Below, in pieces: positions 16,697 through 25,888 of a stretch of 61,978 nt of DNA (position 1 is the stretch's first letter; each line of letters starts with the position of its first letter). The notes beneath the pieces were generated by a model that ran no database searches, was not told the origin of the DNA, and saw only the letters and a program-made list of their open reading frames with translations. The DNA lies in assembly GCF_023702225.1 (NCBI RefSeq), contig NZ_JAMQCO010000010.1:1-61978 (forward strand), given 5' to 3'. Origin of the DNA: Aureimonas altamirensis (GTDB lineage: Bacteria > Pseudomonadota > Alphaproteobacteria > Rhizobiales > Rhizobiaceae). The position numbers and the translations under genes are program-made.

Positions 16697-18129
16697 CAGG
16701 TCCGTGCATACACATCGTCGAGCCGTACGATATCGTCCTCGCCGGTATAGCTGCCCACCTGCACTTCGATGATCTTGAGGTCGATCTTGCCCGGGTTGCG
16801 CATACGATGAACGCAGCCGATAGGCAGGTAGGCCGCCTCGTTCTCGTGATAGTGCTTCACCTCATCGTCGATCGTAACTTCGGCGGTGCCCTTGACGACC
16901 ACCCAATGTTCGGCCCGATGATAGTGGCGTTGCAGTGAAAGCGTACCGCCCGGCTTGACGCAGATGTGCTTGACCTGGAATCGATCGCCGATATCGATGC
17001 GCTGGTACCAGCCCCAGGGACGATGGATCCTCAGATGATCCGTCGCCTCGCCGAAACCCTCGGTGCGAAGTTGGGTGACGAGATCCTTGACCTTGGATGC
17101 CTGGTCCTTGGACGCGACGAGCACCGCATCGGGCGTCGTCACGACGACGATCCCATCCAGTCCGACGACAGTCGTCAGATGACCGTCCGACATCACGAGG
17201 CTGTTCGTCACCCCGATCGTCGAAACGGGGCCCTCGATGACGTTGCCCGCATCATCGTGCTTCTTGACGTCATAGACCGAATCCCACGCGCCGATATCGG
17301 ACCAGCCGAAGCTGGCCCTGACCACCCCGGCGCGATCGGTCTTCTCCATGATCGCATAATCGATGGAGATTTTCGGCGACCGTGAGAAGCTTTCGGCGTC
17401 GAGACGAAGAAAGTCGAGATCGCGCTTGCCACCGTCGACGGCGGCAGAAGCGGCCTCGATAATGTCCGGGCAACGCCGCTCCATCTCCTCGATCATCACG
17501 TCCGATCGGAAGAGGAAGTTTCCGCTGTTCCAGAGGAGGCCTTCCGAAACGTAGCGCGCCGCCGTATCGACATCGGGTTTCTCGACGAACCGATCGACGA
17601 CGAACGTATCGTGCGTCGCCAATGCGTTGCCGGCCGCGATATACCCATAACCTGAAGCAGGGAATGTCGGCACGATGCCGATCGTCATGATCCTGCCGGC
17701 GGCAGCCTGCGAAGCGGCGACCTTGCAATCGTGCACGAAAGCTTGATCGTCGTCCACGACATGGTCGCCTGCCAGGACGAGGCAGAGGGAGCCCGTCTGC
17801 CGCGCCTCCACCATCAGGGCCGCGACGGCCACGGCGGCGGCGGAGTCGCGCCTCTCCGGCTCAAGAACGATCTCGCCCTCCACACCTATGGCGCGCATCT
17901 GCTCGGCCACGACAAACCTGAAGTCGTTGGACGTTATGATGATCGGCTGGGTGAAATCCGGCCCGGTGACGCGCGTCAGGGTGCCCTGGAAGGTGGACAA
18001 GCCGTCGTCCATGATCGCGATGAACTGCTTGGGCATCGTTTCGCGGGAGATCGGCCATAAACGCGTTCCGGCGCCCCCCACCATGATGACGGGCGTGATC
18101 TTCGTTTCCAGGCCGTCGTCGAGGCTCAT
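16696..18129 (-). CDS. manC: Mannose-1-phosphate guanylyltransferase/mannose-6-phosphate isomerase
   Basis: A 477-residue bifunctional enzyme making GDP-mannose. The nucleotidyltransferase domain opens PVIMVGGAGTRLWPISRETM with PKQF after it, and has FVEKPDVDTAARYV and WSDIGAWDSVYDV. The C-terminal cupin, RPWGWYQRIDIGDRFQVKHI onwards with LQRHYHRAEHWVVVKG, is the type II phosphomannose isomerase domain. The ATG at 18129 is preferred because GGAG lies seven bases upstream; an in-frame TTG 33 bases earlier is less likely. It is the first gene of a three-gene polysaccharide operon. Confidence 0.93.
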   Translation of the reverse strand: MSLDDGLETKITPVIMVGGAGTRLWPISRETMPKQFIAIMDDGLSTFQGTLTRVTGPDFTQPIIITSNDFRFVVAEQMRAIGVEGEIVLEPERRDSAAAVAVAALMVEARQTGSLCLVLAGDHVVDDDQAFVHDCKVAASQAAAGRIMTIGIVPTFPASGYGYIAAGNALATHDTFVVDRFVEKPDVDTAARYVSEGLLWNSGNFLFRSDVMIEEMERRCPDIIEAASAAVDGGKRDLDFLRLDAESFSRSPKISIDYAIMEKTDRAGVVRASFGWSDIGAWDSVYDVKKHDDAGNVIEGPVSTIGVTNSLVMSDGHLTTVVGLDGIVVVTTPDAVLVASKDQASKVKDLVTQLRTEGFGEATDHLRIHRPWGWYQRIDIGDRFQVKHICVKPGGTLSLQRHYHRAEHWVVVKGTAEVTIDDEVKHYHENEAAYLPIGCVHRMRNPGKIDLKIIEVQVGSYTGEDDIVRLDDVYART

Positions 18130-18212
18130 CTCATGCTCCAATTGCCTGTCGCGCGCAGACAAGCGATATCAAGGCTCGGGAACCGGGTGATTATGTGCTT
18201 TCCGTTCGCAGA

Positions 18213-19583
18213 TCAACTCGCAGTCGATGAATGGTGGGGCGGCAAAAGCTTGCCCGGGTTCATGATGCCGTTCGGGTCCAGCGCGGACTTGATTGCGTGC
18301 ATTGTTCGGATTTCAGCGGGACTGCGCGAGAAACCGAGCCATTCGCGCTTCAGTGTTCCGATGCCATGCTCTGCCGAGACGGAGCCACCTTCCCTGCGTA
18401 CGCGCTCGTAAACCAACCTTTCCAGCGCATGGGCCGTCCGCTCATCCATCCGGTCGCGATGCAGGATCAGGTGAAGGTTGCCATCGCCCATATGGCCGAA
18501 GAAGAGGCTGCGTGTGCCGGGGAAAGCGGCCGCGATGGCGGCGCTCGTACCGTCCACGAAGGCCGGCATCGCGAGCAGCTCGACGCTGACGTCGAAGTTC
18601 AGGAGGCCCGGCAACGCGTCGTCGAGCCCGGCCGCCTCCCGAACCGCCCAGAATGCCTGCGCATCGGCATGCGAGCGCGCCAGCAGCGCATCCTCGACAA
18701 GGCCGTCCTCGAATGCGGCTTCCAGAAACGCTTCCAGCGGCTGCTCTGACTCGATGAGCACGCACATGGCCGGCGTGGCATCGAATGGGCGCGTCTTTGC
18801 CAGCCGGCAGCCGATGTCGTAATAGGCCGGCCACATCGCCTCGAACGCGGACAATTCCACAGCGGAGCGTGCCGCGGCCAAGAGGGCAGTTGCCGCGGCG
18901 GCGTCCGGCAGCGCACAGAACGCCGTGACGATGTCCGCAGGTTTCGGCCACAGACGGAACACCGCGCGCGTCACGACGCCGAGTGTCCCCTCCGAACCGA
19001 CGAACAGGCTCTTCAAGTCGTAGCCCGTATTGTCCTTCATAAGGCCGCCGAGATGCGACAGCACCGTCCCGTCGGCAAGCACGACCTCCAGCCCCAGCAC
19101 GTTCGTCCGCGTGGTTCCGTAGCGGATGACCCGCGGCCCGCCCGCATTGGTGGCCACGAGGCCGCCGATCTGGCACGAGCCGCGCGCTCCGTAATCGATG
19201 GGAAACACCAGGCCGGCCTCCTCGGCCGCCTGCTGTGCGACGGCCAGCAGGGTGCCTGCGCGGACGCACATCGTTCCGGCCTGCCGGTCCACCTCTTCCA
19301 CGCCGTGGAAACGGACCAGCGACAATGCCACCTCGCCCGGCGAGGCGTTGGCGCCGCCGGCGAGGCCCGTCATGCCGCCCTGCGGAACGATGCGAAGCCT
19401 ATGCCGATGGCAGATCGCCATCGCCCTCGATGTTTCTTCCACATTCGCCGGCCGCAAAAGCGCTGCGGGCAGATGGCCGCCGGTGCGGCTCTCGTCCGTG
19501 CGCGATGCCTCCGGGACATCCGGCCCGACAAGACAGCCGGAGGGTCCCAGGCAGGCCAGCAGTTCGTCGAGCGCCGCCTGCAT
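18213..19583 (-). CDS. FAD-linked 2-hydroxyacid dehydrogenase (GlcD/D-2-hydroxyglutarate type)
   Basis: A 456-residue FAD_binding_4 plus FAD-oxidase_C protein. The FAD loop is VPQGGMTGLAGGANAS near residues 67-82, with QIGGLVATNAGGPRVIRYGT following. The C-terminal domain has GHMGDGNLHL and SAEHGIGTLKREWL, the metal and substrate-binding motifs of D-2-hydroxyglutarate and D-lactate dehydrogenases, and ends with NPGKLLP. It would pass electrons to an electron-transfer flavoprotein or quinone. It begins five bases after the putA stop, so it is co-transcribed. The link to proline breakdown suggests a 2-hydroxyacid derived from glutamate or hydroxyproline metabolism, unproven. Confidence 0.82.
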   Translation of the reverse strand: MQAALDELLACLGPSGCLVGPDVPEASRTDESRTGGHLPAALLRPANVEETSRAMAICHRHRLRIVPQGGMTGLAGGANASPGEVALSLVRFHGVEEVDRQAGTMCVRAGTLLAVAQQAAEEAGLVFPIDYGARGSCQIGGLVATNAGGPRVIRYGTTRTNVLGLEVVLADGTVLSHLGGLMKDNTGYDLKSLFVGSEGTLGVVTRAVFRLWPKPADIVTAFCALPDAAAATALLAAARSAVELSAFEAMWPAYYDIGCRLAKTRPFDATPAMCVLIESEQPLEAFLEAAFEDGLVEDALLARSHADAQAFWAVREAAGLDDALPGLLNFDVSVELLAMPAFVDGTSAAIAAAFPGTRSLFFGHMGDGNLHLILHRDRMDERTAHALERLVYERVRREGGSVSAEHGIGTLKREWLGFSRSPAEIRTMHAIKSALDPNGIMNPGKLLPPHHSSTAS

Positions 19584-19587
19584 GCTG

Positions 19588-22500
19588 TCAGGCGATCGCC
19601 ATCAGGCTGGCATTGCCGCCGGCGGCCGCCGTGTTGATGCTGGTCGAGCGCTCTTCCACCAGCCATTCCAGACGATAGCGGCCACCATCGGCGATCTCGG
19701 CCGAGGTCAGCGCCTGCACGAGGGCGATGCCTCCGTCCTTTTCCGTCAGGCGCCGCTGCACGTTGGCGACGCGCTGCGCGTCGCCCTCGACCAGAACGGC
19801 GGCAATGTCGGCCGGGATCGCACCGTCCCTCAGCAGAACGGGCTGCAGGTCCACCGGCAGGCGGTCGAGCGCGAAGCGGTCGAAGTCGCGCGCCGGGATC
19901 GCAGCAGAGTTTCCCGTTGCGATCGCCGCGCCCATTTGCACGGCGAGCCCTTCTTCCGTCTCCGCCAGAAGCAGCACCCGCCCACGCGGATGGATATCGT
20001 AGACGTTCCTTTCCCCCACCGGCCCCGGCAGCTCGGTCGAATAGCCGAGAAGCGATCCTTCGGCCTGTGCACGAACCTTGTCGGCGGCGGCGGCCTGCCC
20101 GATCTGGACCAGCCAGTTGGCATAGTCGCTCAGGCGCGCCGGTGCCTCGCCGCGGAAGGCCGGCTCCGGCTGCACGGCCAGAAGCCGCCGCAGATAGAGC
20201 GGCCCGCCGGCCTTGGGCCCGGTACCGGACAAGCCCCGTCCGCCGAAGGGCTGTACGCCGACGACCGCACCGATGACGTTGCGGTTGACATAGACATTGC
20301 CCACCGCAATTCGGCCGAGAACGGTTTCGATGGTCTCGTCGATGCGGGTATGCAAGCCGAAGGTGAGGCCGTATCCCGTCGCGTTGATCGCCTCGATCAA
20401 CGGCGCCAGGTCGGCGCGGCGGTAGCGCAGCACGTGCAGAACGGGCCCGAAGACCTCGCGCTTCAGGGCCGCGATATCGTCGATCTCGACGATGGTGGGC
20501 GCCACGAAGGTTCCGTGCTCCGTCTCGGCCGGCATGGCCAGGCGGCTGACCGCATGGCCCCTTTCGCGCATGGCCTGCACATGCGCCTCGATGGTGCTCC
20601 TCGCCTCGTGCGTGATGACGGGGCCGATGTCGGCCGAAAGGCGGTCGGTGCGTCCGATCGTCAATTCTTCCAGGGCGCCGCGCAGCATGGCGAGGGTACG
20701 GTCGGCGGCCTCTTCCTGCACGCAGAGAATGCGAAGTGCCGAACAGCGCTGGCCCGCACTGTCGAAGGCCGACGCGACGACATCCGCCACGACCTGCTCG
20801 GTCAGCGCCGAAGAGTCGACGATCATCGCGTTCTGGCCGCCCGTCTCGGCGATCAGGGGCGCGATGCGCCCATCCGGCGTGCGGCGGCCGGCAAGGCTGG
20901 CCTCGATCAGCCGGGCGACTTCGGTGGACCCGGTAAACAGAACGCCGCATACGTCCGGGGCGGCGGTCAGCGCCGCGCCGACATCGCCGGCGCCGGGCGT
21001 GAAGATCAGCACATCGTCCGGGACGCCCGCCGCGTGCATCAGGCGCACGGCCTCGGCCGCAACGAGAGGCGTTTCCTCGGCCGGCTTGGCCAGCACGGCA
21101 TTGCCGGCCGCCAACGCGGCCGCCACCTGCCCCGTGAAGATGGCCAGCGGAAAGTTCCATGGGCTGATGCAGGCGATGACGCCCAGCGGCCGGCACTCTG
21201 CCTGCGATCCGAGTTCGCGGATTTCGGCGGCGTAGTAGCGAAGGAAATCCACCGCCTCGCGCAGTTCCGCCACCGCGTTGGGCAGGCTCTTGCCGGCCTC
21301 CCGGACGGTGATGCCGAGAAGGCGTGCTGTATTGTCCTCGAACAATTCTGCCGCGCGCTCGAGTATCGCGGCGCGCTCGTCGGTCGAGCGGGCAGCCCAT
21401 GCGCACAAGCCGCCGGAGGCATGCCGGACGAGATCGGCGATCCTGCCGGGATCGACCGTCTCGACGGTGCCGACCGCCTCACGCCGATCGGCCGGATTGG
21501 TAACCGTCTGCGGATTGCCGGTGCCGCTGCCATGTGGCGCGCGCGCCGTCCAGCCTTCCGTCGCCGTGCCCCTCAGCCGGTCGCCCAGCGACGCCAGGAC
21601 CGTTTCGTCGGCAAGGTCCACGCCGCAGGAATTTCTCCGACGTTCGCCGTAGAGCCGCCCCGGCAGCAGAATGGCCGGGTTGGTGCTGCCGAGCGGTTCG
21701 AAGGCCGATGCGACGTCGACAGGGTCGGCCGCCAGTTCCTCCACCGGGACCGCCTCATCGGCGATCCGGTTGACGAAGGACGAGTTGGCGCCGTTCTCCA
21801 GGAGGCGGCGCACCAGATAGGCCAGCAGGGTCTCGTGCGTGCCGACCGGAGCGTAGATCCGGCAGGGCCTGTCCAGCCGCTCCGGCCCGACGACTTCCTC
21901 GTAGAGCGGCTCCCCCATCCCGTGCAGGCACTGGAATTCGTACTGGCCGCGCCCATAGCGTGCCGGTTCGGCCATCACGTAGATGCTGGCCAACGTCTGC
22001 GCATTGTGGGTTGCGAACTGCGGGAAGACCGCGTCCGGCGCAGCCAGAAGGCGCCGGGCGCATGCGAGATAGGCGACATCGGTATGCACCTTGCGCGTAT
22101 AGACCGGGAAGTCCGAATAGCCGTCCACCTGCGCGCGCTTGATCTCCGCATCCCAGTAGGCGCCCTTCACCAGCCGCACCATGAGGCGATGGCCGCTGCG
22201 CCGCCCCAGGTCCACCAGCCAGTCGATGACGAGAGGACAGCGCTTGCCATAGGCCTGCACGACGAAGCCGATGCCGTCCCAGCCCTTCAACTCTGGCTCG
22301 AAGGCCAGCCTTTCGAGAAGGTCGAGCGAAAGCTCCAGCCGGTCGGCCTCCTCCGCGTCGATGTTGAGGCCGATGTCGTAGCGCCGGCACAGAAGCGCCA
22401 ATGCCGCCAGGCGCGGATAGAGTTCCGCCATCACGCGGCCGGCCTTGGCCCGCGCATAGCGCGGGTGCAGGGCCGACAATTTGATGGAGATGCCCGGCCC

Positions 22501-23271
22501 CTCCTGCACGCCCTTGCCGCCCGAAGCCGCGCCGATGGCGTGAATGGCTTTTTCGTATTCGTCGTAGTAGCGCGCGGCATCGGCCGCCGTCATGGCGGCC
22601 TCGCCCAGCATGTCGTAGGAGTAGCGGAAGCCCTTGCGCTCCATCGCGCGGCTGCGCTTGAGCGCCTCTTCGATGGTCTCGCCGCGCACGAACTGCTCGC
22701 CCATCAACCGCATGGCGATGTCCAGCCCCTGCCGGATCACAGGTTCTCCGAAACGGCCGACAAGCCGCGTCAGCGCCCGCGAAAGGCCGGCCTCGCTGAC
22801 GGTCGCCGTCAGCCTGCCCGTCACCAGGAGGCCCCATGTCGCCGCATTGACGAAAAGCGAGTTGTCGTCGTCGATATGGGCGCGCCAATCCCCCTTGGAG
22901 ATCTTGTCGCGAATGAGCGCGTCCCGCGTGGCCCTGTCCGGGATGCGCAGCAACGCCTCCGCCAGGCACATCAGGGCAATGCCTTCCTGGCTCGACAACG
23001 AGTATTCGTGGATCAGGCCCGGTACGCCACTGTTGCCGGCCTTGGCGCGCAAGCCGCGCACCAGTTGCCCGGCCAGGGTGCGGATACGGTCGGCGGCGGC
23101 AGGCGCCTGACGCGCGGCATCCAGCAGCGGCGGCAGGCACTCCGGTTCCGGCCGGCGCGTTGCCTGCGTGATGGCGCGCCGCAAGGGCGTTTCCGCCGTC
23201 ACCCGCGCATCGAACGCGCCGAACGGCTGAGGTTGTTCCGCATGATCCGCGATCCGGTTGGCTGCGCTCAT
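19588..23271 (-). CDS. putA: Bifunctional proline dehydrogenase/P5C dehydrogenase
   Basis: A protein of about 1227 residues that oxidises proline to glutamate. The FAD-dependent PRODH barrel occupies roughly residues 150-430, including RLVKGAYWDAEIKRAQ and the YEFQCLHGMG segment. The NAD-dependent P5C dehydrogenase domain follows; its catalytic Glu809 is in ETGGQNA and Cys843 in SAGQRCSAL. The N-terminus has no ribbon-helix-helix DNA-binding domain, so unlike E. coli PutA it should not repress its own gene. The ATG at 23271 is chosen for the GGAG six bases upstream; ATG 23283 and GTG 23316 are alternatives. No putR-like regulator is adjacent. Confidence 0.93.
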   Translation of the reverse strand: MSAANRIADHAEQPQPFGAFDARVTAETPLRRAITQATRRPEPECLPPLLDAARQAPAAADRIRTLAGQLVRGLRAKAGNSGVPGLIHEYSLSSQEGIALMCLAEALLRIPDRATRDALIRDKISKGDWRAHIDDDNSLFVNAATWGLLVTGRLTATVSEAGLSRALTRLVGRFGEPVIRQGLDIAMRLMGEQFVRGETIEEALKRSRAMERKGFRYSYDMLGEAAMTAADAARYYDEYEKAIHAIGAASGGKGVQEGPGISIKLSALHPRYARAKAGRVMAELYPRLAALALLCRRYDIGLNIDAEEADRLELSLDLLERLAFEPELKGWDGIGFVVQAYGKRCPLVIDWLVDLGRRSGHRLMVRLVKGAYWDAEIKRAQVDGYSDFPVYTRKVHTDVAYLACARRLLAAPDAVFPQFATHNAQTLASIYVMAEPARYGRGQYEFQCLHGMGEPLYEEVVGPERLDRPCRIYAPVGTHETLLAYLVRRLLENGANSSFVNRIADEAVPVEELAADPVDVASAFEPLGSTNPAILLPGRLYGERRRNSCGVDLADETVLASLGDRLRGTATEGWTARAPHGSGTGNPQTVTNPADRREAVGTVETVDPGRIADLVRHASGGLCAWAARSTDERAAILERAAELFEDNTARLLGITVREAGKSLPNAVAELREAVDFLRYYAAEIRELGSQAECRPLGVIACISPWNFPLAIFTGQVAAALAAGNAVLAKPAEETPLVAAEAVRLMHAAGVPDDVLIFTPGAGDVGAALTAAPDVCGVLFTGSTEVARLIEASLAGRRTPDGRIAPLIAETGGQNAMIVDSSALTEQVVADVVASAFDSAGQRCSALRILCVQEEAADRTLAMLRGALEELTIGRTDRLSADIGPVITHEARSTIEAHVQAMRERGHAVSRLAMPAETEHGTFVAPTIVEIDDIAALKREVFGPVLHVLRYRRADLAPLIEAINATGYGLTFGLHTRIDETIETVLGRIAVGNVYVNRNVIGAVVGVQPFGGRGLSGTGPKAGGPLYLRRLLAVQPEPAFRGEAPARLSDYANWLVQIGQAAAADKVRAQAEGSLLGYSTELPGPVGERNVYDIHPRGRVLLLAETEEGLAVQMGAAIATGNSAAIPARDFDRFALDRLPVDLQPVLLRDGAIPADIAAVLVEGDAQRVANVQRRLTEKDGGIALVQALTSAEIADGGRYRLEWLVEERSTSINTAAAGGNASLMAIA

Positions 23272-23408
23272 CTCTGTCTCCATGGAGCGCACGCCGCGCC
23301 CACTGCCGGTATTCACTTAATCGGCCGGCGCGCGGACTTAAATGCCGATCTTTGAACAGGTCTCCGAATTATGTTCGGCGTAAGCGCCTTTCGGCCGAAT
23401 GAGTACAC

Positions 23409-24965
23409 CTACAATTGCGATTCCAGCGGCAACCAGCCAACGATCCTTGCCAGAATCCGTCGACCGAGGCCTGCCTCCGGCTCCTGCGTCAACCGGACAG
23501 GCACGCCCGATTCCGTCGCGCTCCACATCATGGCTCCGTCGGCATCCAGGGTGACCCGATAGCTCATCGCCGGCGATATCTCCTCCGCGAAGATGCGATC
23601 CATTTCTTCGACGAGCGCCGGAACGGCGAACAATACGCCCATCTCCGTGTTCAGGGAAACGGAGCGCGGATCGAAATTGAGCGAGCCGACGAAGCCTGCC
23701 GTTCCGTCGCTGGTAAAGGCCTTCGTATGCAGGCTCGCCTGGCTGGAGCCGCGCAGGCTGATCCCGCCGGAGGCGGCCGTCGGCTTCAACTCGTACAAGG
23801 TCACGCCGCCTTTCAGCAGCGGCTCCCTGTAGGGCGCGTAGCCGCCATGGACGGCGGCCACATCGGTGGCGGCAAGGGAATTGGTGAGCACCGTGACGTC
23901 GACGCCCTTTTCCACCAGCCGCGAGAAGAATTGCGTGCCCTCGTCGCCCGGTATGAAGTAGGGGGACGAGATGTTGAGCTGCCGCTCGCTGGATGCCAGC
24001 AGCGGCACCAGCTCCTCCAGCAGCGAATTGCGGCCGCTCTTGCCGGCGGCCTTCTCGGCGGGGTCGGAGACCAGCCGTGCCTCCTGCGTCCAGTGCACGT
24101 CGGCATCGTCGAACAGGGAGGCGACCGTCAGACGTTCGCGCAGACGCGCGATATATGGGTTGGCGGCAGCTGTATCCGCCAGCCGGCCGAACGCCTGCCG
24201 CAGCTCGTCCAGCGGCGGCGTCTCGCGCTCGGCCAGGGCCTGCACCGGAAGTGCGAGGCCGCTGTTCCAGTACTCGTCGAAGATCACCTCCGCCTGGCCG
24301 GCCATCTCGCCGATGGCGATGATGTCCAGGTCGCGGAAATTGGACGCTTCCGCGGCGTCGAAATATTCGTCGCCGATATTTCTGCCACCGACGATTGCGA
24401 TCTGACCGTCGGCGATCCAGGCCTTGTTGTGCATGCGCCGGTTCACGCTCACCATGCGCAGCGCCATCTCGATTCCGCGGCGGATCGGATTCTCGCGGGC
24501 ATGGGTGGGGTTGAACAGCCGAACCTCGATCAGCGGGTGGCTGTCGACCGCAAGGAACGTCCTGTCGGACAGGGATACGCCGATATCGTCCAGAAGCAGA
24601 CGGACGCGCACGCCCCTGTCCGCTGCTGCCAGGGCCTCGCGCAGGATGAGACGGCCGGTCAGATCGTCGTTCCAGATATAGTACATGAGATCAAGGCTGC
24701 GGCCGGCTATCCGTGCGGAAAGGGCGCGGGCAGCGAACGCGTCGAGGTTGGACGATACGAGCACAAGCCCGCTCTCCGCGTCGTGGCCCTTGCGCAGCCC
24801 ATCCACATAGGCGTCCAGCACGGTCGGCGCCCCGTCGCGCGACAAGGCGTGGCTGGGTGCGCCCCGCGCGCCCTCCGCGAAGCGACCGAAGGCGTAGGCG
24901 GCGACCATGGAAGCCGCGGCGAACACCAGAACGACGACGAGCACGATCGCCAGAAACCGCATCAT
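23409..24965 (-). CDS. Phospholipase D family protein (cardiolipin synthase-like)
   Basis: A 518-residue protein with two PLD catalytic motifs: HNKAWIADGQIAIVGGRN at about residues 180-197 and HTKAFTSDGTAGFVGSLN at about 416-433, both of the HxKxxxxD form. An N-terminal hydrophobic segment (FLAIVLVVVLVFAAASMVAA) anchors it in the membrane, with the enzyme outside. Such proteins make cardiolipin or act as phospholipases or transphosphatidylases. It is a single gene downstream of nothing obvious; the ribosome site is weak. Which activity it has cannot be told from sequence. Confidence 0.82.
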   Translation of the reverse strand: MMRFLAIVLVVVLVFAAASMVAAYAFGRFAEGARGAPSHALSRDGAPTVLDAYVDGLRKGHDAESGLVLVSSNLDAFAARALSARIAGRSLDLMYYIWNDDLTGRLILREALAAADRGVRVRLLLDDIGVSLSDRTFLAVDSHPLIEVRLFNPTHARENPIRRGIEMALRMVSVNRRMHNKAWIADGQIAIVGGRNIGDEYFDAAEASNFRDLDIIAIGEMAGQAEVIFDEYWNSGLALPVQALAERETPPLDELRQAFGRLADTAAANPYIARLRERLTVASLFDDADVHWTQEARLVSDPAEKAAGKSGRNSLLEELVPLLASSERQLNISSPYFIPGDEGTQFFSRLVEKGVDVTVLTNSLAATDVAAVHGGYAPYREPLLKGGVTLYELKPTAASGGISLRGSSQASLHTKAFTSDGTAGFVGSLNFDPRSVSLNTEMGVLFAVPALVEEMDRIFAEEISPAMSYRVTLDADGAMMWSATESGVPVRLTQEPEAGLGRRILARIVGWLPLESQL

Positions 24966-25249
24966 GAACCGATGATATCCGATTATCGCACCATGAGGCG
25001 GAATGCCGCATGGGACGGAAGTCTTGTTAGGGCCGTTTCAACGATGTCGGGCGCAAAGTATGGCTACGCCTACGCCTTTGTCATGATTGCCAGCCTTTCA
25101 TGCCTCAGTTATCGCATTAGGGATAAAAGGCAACGGCGTTCCGTCCCTCGTGAAGGCTTGAACCGAACCGCGATTCTCGACTACAGTCCGCTATAAAATT
25201 GCGTTCAAAGTATTAATATTAACGTTTATACCGATCTGGAGTTTCGACG

Positions 25250-25873
25250 GTGCATTTGTCCGGCCCCCCGAAGGATGCCGAACCGGTCGGTCCCGCGCTG
25301 CACGCGGAGCCGATGTCACCTGATCTGCGATCTCATATTCTCCAGCTTGTCGCCACTGCGCGCATGCTCGGCAAGGCCGAGATGATCTGCGAAATCGATG
25401 CCGATGCGGACCCTTCCGTACGGACCGAGTTCGAGCGTCGGATGCAGCAGGCGCGCCACGATCTGGAAGCCGCGATCATGGACAGGGGCGTCGGCGGCCC
25501 GTTCGCATTGCCGGCGCCGATCATCCCCGCGATGAGCCCGCCGCCCCGGCAGCCGGAAGCGCCGTCCAGGGCAGAGAAGAGCCCGACCTACAGCGATTGG
25601 GATGCCGACCGGCCGCGTTTCGGATCCATCCCCGCCGTAATGGCGCTTCTGGTCGCCCTGGGGCTTTTCGCGCACTGGGCCTATGGCGGCTCCTTCGGCG
25701 CATCCGACACGTTCCAGTATTACGTCGCGCGCGAACGTTGTCTTGCCGTATCGGACGCCCTCCTGGACCTGCGCAACGGCCGCCCGCAGAGACTGGCGGG
25801 CGACCTGACGGCGCTCCAGCGCGAGGAAGCCGACTGCACGTCGCGCAACATGTATGCGCCGACGTGGAAGTAG
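25250..25873 (+). CDS. Hypothetical single-span membrane protein
   Basis: A 207-residue protein I do not recognise. It starts at GTG with GGAG eight bases upstream. Residues 20-80 are soluble and helical with several charged residues; a proline-rich linker follows (about 84-105), then a membrane segment at about 125-145 (AVMALLVALGLFAHWAYGG), then a C-terminal domain with two cysteines (ARERCLAV and EADCTSR). The long cytoplasmic N-terminus, one span and short outer domain suggest a signalling or envelope role. The 5-prime region holds a palindromic TTAATATTAA at 25213-25222. Confidence 0.6.
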   Translation: MHLSGPPKDAEPVGPALHAEPMSPDLRSHILQLVATARMLGKAEMICEIDADADPSVRTEFERRMQQARHDLEAAIMDRGVGGPFALPAPIIPAMSPPPRQPEAPSRAEKSPTYSDWDADRPRFGSIPAVMALLVALGLFAHWAYGGSFGASDTFQYYVARERCLAVSDALLDLRNGRPQRLAGDLTALQREEADCTSRNMYAPTWK

Positions 25874-25888
25874 GCTCCCGTCGCGGGG

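Noticed and set aside
19198-23355. 1385-codon open frame opposite putA
   Set aside because: It is the antisense shadow of a high-GC gene. Its protein is Arg/Ala/Gly-rich without domains, while the minus strand gives a complete PutA with catalytic residues.
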